Below are positions 56,024-64,000 of a DNA stretch of 64,000 bases, one piece after another (the stretch's first letter is position 1; each line of letters opens with the position of its first letter). Made by a program: the position numbers and the translations under genes. Source of the DNA: Mesostigma viride (taxonomy: Eukaryota > Streptophyta > Mesostigmatophyceae > Mesostigmatales > Mesostigmataceae); the NCBI GenBank assembly GCA_009746045.1, contig RPFO01000079.1, positions 4,502,131 through 4,566,130 of the forward strand. Direction: 5' to 3'. The notes under the pieces were generated by a model, which had not been told where the DNA came from, searched no databases, and saw nothing but the letters and a program-made list of their open reading frames with translations.

Positions 56024-56970
56024 GCTGGTGCCTGGTTATAGGGCATTGGAGAGCAGATTGTGTGGTAGTGTCAGCATTGTGACTGGCATAATACCTGTAT
56101 TTTAGTCTGTACTAAGGCTCATGGACCATGGTACACTCACTCTGATTTTAATCAGGATACAGCCAGGTTTTGGCTGGGGTTCATGCTGTTGACTACACAA
56201 GGTTGACAGGTCCATTACAGACCATGTATTCTATTTTAAAAGAAATGTATATTTGTACATACTTCTCACAATGGTCTGGGAACCTTTATTCTGGGGTTTA
56301 TAGGGCGGGGTTCGATTCCCTGGTATTATGTTTCTACAAGCTGGCCTGTTCAGGTGTTTGCCTGTTCAGACTTCCCTAGTTCCCCAGGGCAGGATTTAAT
56401 TGTTGCCTATGTGTTTCATTTTGTCATTTGTTTGCTGTGGCAGTTTACCATCTGGCAAGTAGACGGGCGCCGTAAGACGGGCGCCAATAGACCCCTGTTG
56501 AGAGAATGACAGGCAAACTATTGTAATACGCCTTACTTTGTCAAGTGGTATTTTAATTGTCATGGATTTATTGTACTTATATTGAATATGTACTGGGTTT
56601 TATGGGATTAGTATCTGGGATTAATGTAACTCACCGCCAGAAGGTCATTGTACTGGAGGCTCTACCGAGGTGATGGGATTAATTCCTGGAGAAGACCTCA
56701 TAGAATTAACCTGTATGTATTTAATTTTGTGTGCTTCTAATATCTGGTGGTACTCTGTAATGCCACTTCCATAGGTTTTTATCCATTTCTCATGGAATGG
56801 TTTTCCCTGTGGCAGATCTGTTTCTTTTCCAGTTCCTTAAAAGAAAGGGCTGGGGGAATGGCAATGGCCATTAAAGACATCTGTTCAAGCTTCAAGCTGG
56901 AGTGAAGGACATTTCAAGCTACTTCAAGGGTCCCTGGCAGGGGATGTGATCCCTAAAGAAAAGAAGGGAT
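56024..56970 (+). other. Retrotransposon 3' untranslated region
   Basis: No gene. AAAGAAAAGAAGGGATTG at about 56,954-56,971 is the probable polypurine tract. GGGTTCGATTCCC-like text at about 56,308-56,320 resembles a box B but has no tRNA fold that I could see. Confidence 0.6.
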
Positions 56971-57496
56971 TGGAGTTAACGTAAAGGATTTACGTTAGAT
57001 GGATAGAGATTGTTACGCTCTTTCCAACGGCACCTTGAACGCCTCATTTGGTTAAGGAACGTAAAAGTTATGACGTTTCCTAGGCTGTGCCGACAGTACC
57101 CGGCGCGCCACTGTGGGCGCGTACGGACACAGGATGTACAAGTGTCACTTTGATAGTCCGCAGGACGTTGACAGGACTTGTACAGGACTTGATGGTCAAT
57201 TGATAGGTAGGCGCACTGTAGCGCGCCAGGACCTATGAGACAATTGATGCTGACTAGTGTACGGATAGGTCCACAGGACTAGCCGTATGGACAATTGATA
57301 GATCTGCGCGCCAAAGGCGTGCCAGAGTCTGTGTAATCAATTGATTGACAGTTCAGCTGTGACAGTGCAGCTGAATACTTGGACGCGTCCCTAGCAAGCT
57401 ATATGAGTGACTTGGTCACACCGGGACGCTAGTTCTTGCGTGCACGTTCTCTTGGCACTGCGACTCTGTCGCCTGTGCTGCGTGCAGTCTTGGAAG
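56971..57496 (+). repeat. 3' LTR (right end truncated)
   Basis: Same sequence as 48,052-48,576 apart from TGG/TG at the start. It stops at CTTGGAAG, 60 bp short of the 5' LTR end. Confidence 0.85.
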
Positions 57497-58045
57497 GGCG
57501 TCCCCAACATCTACTGCTCCAACCTAGGGCCATTGCTGGTACTTTTGACGTCATGAAAGCAGCGTTTTGGACTAGTGGAATATGATTTTACAGCATAAAA
57601 AGTCCATTTTATCATGAATGAACATGGCCAACAACCCCAAGTGCCCCTAAATTTCTCAATATTTGTAGAGAAATGCTACTTCTCATAATTAAAACCTGCA
57701 CAAATGCACAATTTGGGGCATGCATGTGAAAGTTTGAAGTACAATGAGGTTTTACATTTTTCAATTATTAATGGTATCTCATTCTTCAATCAATCAATTT
57801 GCAATCGTCCAAACAATTTATTCATTTCATACATGTCCGAATATGTTGAAAGAACACATGCAAGTGCTCAATCAGCGTGGACCCCCTTGGACGCGCCCCA
57901 CCATATATACATTGGACACGTCACCCCAACTACTAAACTGCCCAAAGTCACGGTAACTGATCCAACTACTATGTACATCTGCATTTCTCCACGTTGCGGT
58001 GGGCAATTACGTGCAAAACGCGATTTCGTGCAAAGTCCTCGCCCA
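57497..58045. other. Intergenic, nothing recognised
   Basis: AT-rich, with no supported frame. It lies downstream of the minus-strand gene. Confidence 0.4.
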
Positions 58046-58740
58046 TCATCGCTTGCCAGGTCGATATGAAGGAATGTTGTCCCAGCTGGCGCCTTCCTTC
58101 AGGAGAGTAACATGTTCTCTAGCGAACTTCAGAGGGAAACGAAACTTTTGCTCGCACTCATTACTCCAACCGAGGTCGTGCCCTTCATCAAACCATCTGA
58201 ACACCACCTTCTCCCTCTCTTTGCCCAGGAGGGTGCCAAAGAGCGGAAAATCTTCCTTCTTGGGGTACTTGTGCTCCCAGTTTATGCACACGTCGTCTAC
58301 CCATTTCGAACTCCAACCTCCGCGACTCAGTTTCGCGCCATCCATAAAGCGCATCCGGACGTCCGGCCGAACGTCCCTGATTCGGTTTTCGGCCGTCGCA
58401 TCTCTGCCCTGACCACCACCCTTCTGCGGCTGTGCAGGTTCGTCGGCACCCTCCGTCTCCTGCCCCGCCCCTCGCCTGCCCCCTCCCCGACGTTTTGCCT
58501 TCTGCCCCTGCGCAGCCGCCGCCTCTGCCATCAACTCTTCGTACGTTTTTTCTGGCTGACCGCACGGTAAGGCTGGTGCGTGAGTTGGTGCGTTGGGTGG
58601 GAGCTCGTCCCCTCCCGCCCCCGGTTGTGCAACTGGTTCGCCGACCGCGGCCTGGCCAACAACACGGCCGGCCTCTCTGGACACAGTCCCAGACGCGGAT
58701 CCACGGGGAAACCGAACTGGAGTTTCTTCTTCGCCTTTCC
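58046..58740 (-). CDS. Last exon (or separate gene) of unknown function, basic/Gly-rich
   Basis: It is preceded by an acceptor TTACGTGCAG, and the frame runs from GKGEEETPVRFPRG to a stop at 58,046. There is a Pro/Gly/Ala-rich first half with KAKRRGGGRRGAG (possible nuclear signal). The more ordered C-terminal half has RPDVRMRFMDGAKLSRGGW, SSKWVDDVCINWEHKYP, KKEDFPLFGTLLGK, VVFRWFDEGHDLGW and CEQKFRFPLKFAREHV. No family is recognised. A donor-like CGGCCG-GTAAAT near 58,882 could join it to the larger upstream gene by an intron of about 140 bp. Otherwise it is a neighbouring gene on the same strand. Confidence 0.5.
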
Positions 58741-58863
58741 CTGCACGTAAGCACATGCCAATTAACATGAATACGGAAGGGTCGTGTGAGAAATCAATGA
58801 AGCCATGGACTGATGCAAAAAAACTTATGTAGAAATATATATTAAGGTACTTATTAAACTCGT

Positions 58864-61561
58864 TTATTGAAAATGAAATTTACCGGCCGAATGTACCGTT
58901 GGAGCGTGGAAGGGCATCCTTGGTCGATCGAAGATATCCGTAAATGTTAACGGTGCGGTCGATGTCCCTGGCGGCGCCTCAACATCGACCACCTCAGTCG
59001 GGCGCATCAATCCGGCAAACGCCGGCCCTCCACCTGAGACTTTCGGCGGACCCTCCACGTTACGAGCCTCCAATACCCTCTTCTGCAGTGGGGTGCTCGC
59101 AACAAAATCCGTGTCAGCCGACGGCTCCGGATCGTCATCCTCATTCAGCAGTATCGTGTTCGGGCATTGCTCCATCCCCGTCGAGCGGGGGGGCAAAGTC
59201 ATCACAACCGTCCTTCCTGACGACGGTACGGGATCGTCACCCAGACCCAAAGAAACCGAGGCGAGGGCGGGGGTCCCCTCAACCGGGGGTCCCCATGAAT
59301 CCTGACGAGGCCTCATTCCCATCTGTGGACACGACCGCCTCCCGTAAATCGGGAACGCCCGCCGGCGCTACCAGTAACAGGCCGCGAGCCTGCTTCCTGC
59401 TGGCGATCCCCTCCTCATCACAGATACGCCCGCCGGCGTTTCCAGTAACACGCTGCGAGCCTCCTTCCTGCTGGCGATCCCCCTCCTCATCACAGATACG
59501 CCCGCCGGCGTTTCCAGTAACAGGCCGCGAGCCTCCTTCCTGCTGGCGATCCCCCTCCTCATCACAGATACGCCCGCCGGCGTTTCCAGTAACAGGCCTC
59601 GAGCCTCCCTCCCGCTGGCGATCCCCCTCCTCGTCACAGATACGCCCGCCGGCGTTTCCAACGACAGGCCTCGAGTCTCCTTCACCAGCACGCTGGCGCT
59701 TACCTCCCCCCCTGTTGTCTTCATCCCCCCCCATTGTCTCATCACGCAAGCCTCCATCACCCCGACTGCGCTTTTTCCCTCCCCTTCCATCTCCTCCCCC
59801 GTCCCTCTCCCCCCTCCCCCCTCCTCCCATCTCCCCATCCCCATCCCCTTTCTCCCCCTCCGCCTGCCCCTCACCCATCCCGGGCGGGTGCCCCTCAGCA
59901 ATATCCTCCTCCTCGTCCTCCTCGTCCTCCTCGTCCTCCTCGTCCTCCTCGTCCTCCTCCTCCTCCTCATCCTCCTCCTCCTCATCCTCCTCCTTCTCAT
60001 CCTCATCCGCCTCCCCCTCTTCCCCCTTCTCCGAATCATCATCCTCATCAGACGAAGAATCGTCGTCGGAAAAGTATTTGAGGCCTTCCCACCCATCTTC
60101 AACAAGCCAATATTTGATAAGGCGGACCAGGCGCTTCCACCGGCGGATATGGGCGGGCTCCCCGAACACCAGCAGAACTCTGCAGGGTCCCCTAAAAAGG
60201 GCGTTGGTCATCTTGTCAACCACATCCCACACGACCGGGCTCAAATGCGAGGAGGGTTTGGGAATGTTGCTCTCCTCCGGAATGCAGTCTGCGTCCCACT
60301 TGCGCAGGTTCCTCCACTTCTCGTTGCTGTCAGCTGCCAGGTCCAGCACAGCAAACGCCTGGTCCTCCAGCGACCGAGGAATTTTGTAATTCCCCGCGCA
60401 CAACTCGTCCACCACCTTCGTCACCACCAGATCCTTTCTTTTTTCGTTTTCCTTCCATGTCATTGTCCTGTATGCGATCCAGTCGGATCCCATCCTCACC
60501 CCCTTCCAATCGCTGTAGGCTTCCAACCTTTCCTTCCACCCCTTCTTGGCCTTGGTAGTCCCCTCCTCCGCCGCCTCCTCGACCTCCTTCTCGACCTCCG
60601 CCGCCGCCTCCTGTGGCACACCCAGCAGATGTTTGGTCTTCACCCCCAAATCGTCATACAAATGACGGGGGTGGGAAGCGAGCAGCCCTCTCGGGAACTT
60701 CCAGTCCTTCTGGTCGACCACTTTCCTTTTAGCCGGCGGAAGGTCCCTCAGCGTGAGAATGATCGCCCTCATGGCCGTGACGACCACCCGCCAAAAGTCT
60801 CTGGTCAGGCGGCAGTCGGCGATGAACTTGTCGAGGTCCGTGGCGAAGGTGCCCTTCAGCTTCACGCCAAACACGTGCTCCCTCACCAATACGGGGTCGA
60901 AAGTCCCGTTTAGTTGTTTGCAAGCGGCCATCAGCTCGGGGTTCTCCAGGAACTTGATGTGGGCGAATTGCTTTGCCGCCTCTATCAAATTCTTGGCGAC
61001 TTCCATTATTTTTATCAGGTTGCTGGGAGGGGCCTCACAGGACATGATCGGCGCTTGGATCAGGCTGTCGAAGTACTGGAAACTCGCAAGTTCCCGATGC
61101 GCGGTGAAAATGGACAGTTCGTGCGCCTTGTCTTTAGGGCGCGTGTCAAGGAAGTCTTGCCGAGCCGCGATATCCTGTGCGATCGCCGGCTTGCCGTCGA
61201 CAGCGGGCTTCAAAGGGTCCTCACACCAGAACAGCCAGCGCTGCATGAAGTTCTTCTGGTCCGGCCCCCACTTGTCCGTCTCTTCAGCCCCTCCTGCCTT
61301 GTCGCCTGCGCCGTCCCCTTCGGCCTTGGCTTGCTCTCCTTTCTGCCAAAAGGGCTTCACAATCGCCCAGATCTTGCCGTACAGAGGAGTTGGGAGAGAC
61401 ACGCCCTTCCCTCTCTTGACGGGTCCATATGCCTGGTAGGCCCGGTGCACATCCCCCAGCGCTGAGCCCCACGTTGCCTTGGCTTGGGCTGTGTCCTCGG
61501 CGTTCATGGCGTTCCCGAGCTGCCTGACAACTTCGATCATCTTGCCGACTTGTTCGGTAAC
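58864..61561 (-). CDS. Large exon of unknown protein with acidic stretch and 24-residue repeats
   Basis: It starts after an acceptor GGGATGCAG with VTEQVGKMIEVVRQLGN, in phase with the previous exon. The first 500 residues look globular and helical (for example SLPTPLYGKIWAIVKPFW, NFMQRWLFWCEDPLKP, DFWRVVVTAMRAIILTL, WKFPRGLLASHP). They are followed by a long Glu/Asp run (59,895-60,065), a basic Gly/Arg region with GGKKRSRG, and about five repeats of 24 residues (GGRICDEEGDRQ core; 59,375-59,690). A frame change at a C/G run near 59,285-59,297 gives a C-terminal part ending at 58,864. No family is recognised. The layout suggests a nuclear protein with a disordered tail. Confidence 0.6.
59375..59690 (-). 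repeat. In-frame 72-bp tandem repeat, about 4-5 units
   Basis: Each unit encodes a peptide around GGRICDEEGDRQQEGG and contains GGAAACGCCGGCGGG on the sense strand. Between-unit differences are few, so the array is recent or homogenised. Confidence 0.88.
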
Positions 61562-61817
61562 CTGCATCCCCGTAGGGCAACAACGCGCAGAGACACATCG
61601 ACAGTCCTCCCAAATAAGCACAACTCAACTGAGAACAAGAATACGACTGACAGAAACGCCGGCGGTCGCATCTTGACCAAAATATGGCATGCTAAGGTGG
61701 AACATGAAAACCCCTTATAGAAACGCCGGCGGTCGCATCTTGACCGAACTAATGGCATACTGAAATTAACACAAGAAAACCACTTATAGAAACGCCGGCG
61801 GTCGCAACCTGGCTTAC
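61562..61817 (-). repeat. Intron with tandem repeats (about 70 bp x 3)
   Basis: The motif GAAACGCCGGCGGTCGCA occurs three times (about 61,653, 61,720 and 61,791 on the plus strand). The last copy abuts the GTAAGC donor. The same core is in the 63.0-63.4 kb intron. Confidence 0.75.
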
Positions 61818-63002
61818 CTTCTGTTCACGGATCTGCCACCAGGTCGGCAGGATGGTCTCACCCTTGAGCATCTGCACGTCCACCCCCCCGAAATTCGTCC
61901 AATCAGTTGCCCACTCCTCCAGCTTCGCCGCGGCCACGGTCTTCGTGACCTCCTGCTCCTTCCCTCCCCGCGCAACGACCCTGAGCTTTTCCGCCTTCAT
62001 GAAACCATTCAGCATTGCCTGGTACCACACAGATCTTTGGTCCACCGTCATATTGTCGGTGACCAGTTCGAATTTCACCGATTTGATGAGTGTGGTAAAG
62101 TGGTTCCCGTCCAGCACGAGAAAGCCGCAAATGGCTGGCGGCAACGGTGGCTTCTTCTCGAATGGAGCCATCTCCCAGGCGGACTTGCACAAACTGTCCA
62201 AAAGCGCGGCCTTTCTCACGTCCACGGGCTTAAGATCGTCCAGCAAATCGGCCCGTCCTGTCAGAACCGCGGTGGAAGCAGCTTCGGCCATTCCCTTGGC
62301 CGAGCTCGTTCGCAGGTAGATATCAATTTCTTCGTCAGTCATTGCGCGAGCGTAGCCAGCCTTCATTGTCCGTGCCCCCCCATCTCCCCGAAGAGTTGCG
62401 CGAGCTGACGCTGGGTGCCTTCCTTTTTCATCCAGTCATGAAAAGTGTTGGGGCACCGGTCAGCCAAAAACTGGAACGAGTACCGCCACACAGGAATCAC
62501 CAGCTTGTCGTGGCCGTAGTCGGACTCCGAGTTTGCAAAAATGGTGGCGTTCTGCTCGGCTCTAGACAGATGCAAGTCTCGTGCGAGGAGCTTCTGAGGC
62601 CCCACGAACAGGTTCCTTGTCCACACCCGATTTCGATGCACCAAGGCTTTGGACATCTCATCGAGGTCCCGAGGCTGAACGGCAAGCTGCTTCCGTAACC
62701 GTTTGCCCTTCGCGATCTCATCGTTCACATCCAGGATGTCATCATCATCCTGCGACACCGGGGACTTCTCCCATTTCTCAAGCAGAGACACGGGAGCATC
62801 CGCAACCTCCACCTTTCCTTTCCCCTTTCCCTTCAGCGCCTTCCCCTTGTAGGTCGCAAGTGCTTCGGAGAGTCCCTTCTGGTGTTCGTCGACGGCAGCA
62901 GTCCACGTACTATCTATTTTCATGTTCTCGCGGCGCGCGTGCTGGTCGAGGCTGATTGAGTACAGGATGGCCGCGTGGGTCGCCCTCTCGGCCTGCACGT
63001 AC
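61818..63002 (-). CDS. Exon of the unknown gene (one frame change in a C7 run)
   Basis: It begins after CACTGCAG with YVQAERATHAAILYSISLDQ, includes a basic KGKALKGKGKGK, and has NRVWTRNLFVGPQKLLARD and IPVWRYSFQFLADRCP. It changes frame at seven C (62,375-62,381), then continues with KAGYARAMTDEEIDIYL, GFLVLDGNHFTTLIKSV and LPTWWQIREQK before a GTAAGC donor. The frames fit each other if one base is added or removed in the run. I do not recognise the protein. Confidence 0.6.
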
Positions 63003-63443
63003 TGCAGTGATGCGAAAAAATCAGGAAAGCATAACCAAAAGGAATAAAGTAAATGTCGATTGAGAAACGCCGGCCGTCGCAACCTACATGAAACCTGAAC
63101 CTCAACATCAAAGCCCCCCTCACAACAGAGGTATACTTACCTCGTTCCCCTTAACAATGATATGAAAAAATCAGGAAAGCATAACCGAAAGGAATAAAGT
63201 AAATGTCACACTTGAGAAACGCCGGCCGTCGCAACCTAGATGAAACCTAAACCTCAAGATCAGAGCCCCCCTCACAACAGAGGTACACTTGGCTCATTTC
63301 CCTCAACGATGCGAAATCAGGAAAGGAAGTAAGTGTTAGTCAAAAGGAAGTAAGTGTCACACTTAAGAAACGCCGGCCGTCGCAACCTACATGAAACGTG
63401 GACCTCAAGAACAAAGCCCCCCTCACAACAGAGGTAGACTTAC
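63003..63443 (-). repeat. Intron with three units of about 150 bp
   Basis: Units share GAAACGCCGGCCGTCGCAACCT and CCCCCCTCACAACAGAGGTA. The first and third carry a splice-donor-like GAG-GTAAG (at about 63,443 and 63,142), so the donor region itself has been duplicated into the intron. Confidence 0.8.
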
Positions 63444-63716
63444 CTCATTCCCCTCAACCGCTGCTGCTTCAGCCGCTTTCTTCGACCCCTTCGCGATCTT
63501 CGGAGACTTGTCCTGGCGGGCATCGTGTTCCTTCAACATCTTGATCAGAGTCTTGGCGTCCTTCTCCGTCACCGTCAACAGTTTACACTTCCTCTCCTTC
63601 CCTTTGCCCTCGAACAGGTTCTCCTGCATCCACTTTATCAAGGCCTTGGCGCTCGGGATTTCCTCAGGCTGTGTGGCGCCATCGGGCCGGCACGCATTCT
63701 TCACGATCAACTCAGC
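63444..63716 (-). CDS. Exon of the unknown gene
   Basis: It encodes VAELIVKNACRPDGATQPE, IPSAKALIKWMQENLFEGK, VTEKDAKTLIKMLKEHD and an Ala/Lys tail ending AVEGNE before a GTAAGT donor. The Lys-rich helical segment is compact, but no domain is recognised. The boundary with the next upstream exon is unclear: only about 30 bp with two in-frame stops separates them, too short for a normal intron. Confidence 0.5.
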
Positions 63717-63747
63717 GACTTGATGGAATCATCATCTGGTTCCGTAC

Positions 63748-63947
63748 CTCAGGTGGGGCTTTTCCGTTCTCACCTCGGCCACAACCCACTTTGCCAACTT
63801 CTTCAGTTGATAAGCATCCGCTTGCTCCTTAAAGCGTGTCATTTTCGCAGTATCGCCGTCGCTTCCACCCGCGCCCTCTGACACAGGCTCACCGACAGCG
63901 ATAGCCCCCTCTCCCTGGAGATTTGCCCCACCCTGACGACCGGCTTC
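63748..63947 (-). CDS. Exon of the unknown gene near the right edge
   Basis: It starts after a TTCTTGCAG acceptor with EAGRQGGANLQGEGAIAVG and continues KMTRFKEQADAYQLKKLAKW to a GAG-GTACGG donor-like site. More upstream exons must lie beyond the window, because no start codon context is visible. Confidence 0.5.
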
Positions 63948-64000
63948 CTGCAAGAACATTATCAACGGAAGATTTTTAATGTAAGAAAAAGTGTAAAGAA

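Larger units (their letters stand above)
48052..57496 (+). mobile_element. Copia-like LTR retrotransposon, interrupted by a TTAA element
   Basis: The 5' LTR is 48,052-48,636 and the 3' LTR 56,971-57,496. The 5' LTR ends in CA and is followed by TGGCGGAATTCG, a plausible primer binding site. A purine-rich tract precedes the 3' LTR. In order it carries an extra ORF, gag, integrase, a protease-like domain, RT and RNase H. Over the aligned 525 bp I saw no LTR difference other than one base at the very start. The 3' LTR lacks the last 60 bp and no target duplication is visible, so the right end is truncated. Confidence 0.88.

Noticed and set aside
56286-56345. Possible tRNA gene (GGGGTTCGATTCCC)
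   Set aside because: Only a box-B-like string is present. I could not find an acceptor stem, D arm or anticodon arm at the right spacing.
59734-60913. Plus-strand frames rich in Pro/Ser or Leu
   Set aside because: They are shadows of the acidic and basic low-complexity regions of the minus-strand gene, which has splice sites and better composition.

Overview
This window looks like nuclear DNA of a eukaryote, most probably a green alga or a close relative. I base this on GT-AG introns, a Copia-type LTR retrotransposon, CACTA-type DNA transposons (one with a DUF4216-like coding region), LINE ORF1 and reverse-transcriptase relics, a DIRS/Crypton-type tyrosine recombinase, and kilobase-long tetranucleotide arrays. 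There are no bacterial-style operons, and I saw no rRNA or convincing tRNA gene. The lineage is an inference; I did not recognise a species.

Layout. 0.5-2.5 kb: a complete retroelement that carries only a LINE-type ORF1, with a 12-bp target duplication. 3.4-6.0 kb: a SINE-like repeat, a decayed LINE reverse transcriptase and a partial second copy of it. 6-16.6 kb: five long (ATTC)n tracts. One is split by a 493-bp MITE and another by a 4.4-kb CACTA element; a tyrosine-recombinase exon lies between them. 17.2-28.2 and 31.9-43.8 kb: two near-identical, oppositely oriented 11-12 kb elements with CACTA termini and 2-bp target duplications. They are full of minisatellites and carry small spliced genes. 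The first is inserted in another ORF1-only retroelement. The second holds a SINE-like insertion and a 974-bp hAT MITE that are absent from the first. 29.6-31.3 kb: a TTAA-flanked transposon. 45.0-46.5 kb: a third ORF1-only retroelement nested in a LINE RT relic. 48.05-57.5 kb: a Copia-like retrotransposon with identical aligned LTR sequence and an unusual domain order (gag, integrase, protease-like, RT, RNase H). A second TTAA element, related to the one at 29.6 kb, splits its gag. 58.0-64.0 kb: a multi-exon minus-strand gene of unknown function that runs off the right edge.

Most of the window is therefore nested mobile DNA. The nesting gives a relative order of events: microsatellites and ORF1 retroelements are older, and the CACTA, TTAA, hAT and MITE insertions are younger. 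Many reading-frame breaks in otherwise well-preserved genes (Copia pol, the 58-64 kb gene) fall in or next to G/C runs. They may be consensus base-call errors rather than real mutations. Long ORFs across the tetranucleotide tracts (IHSF, WMDG, HPSI repeats) are not considered genes.
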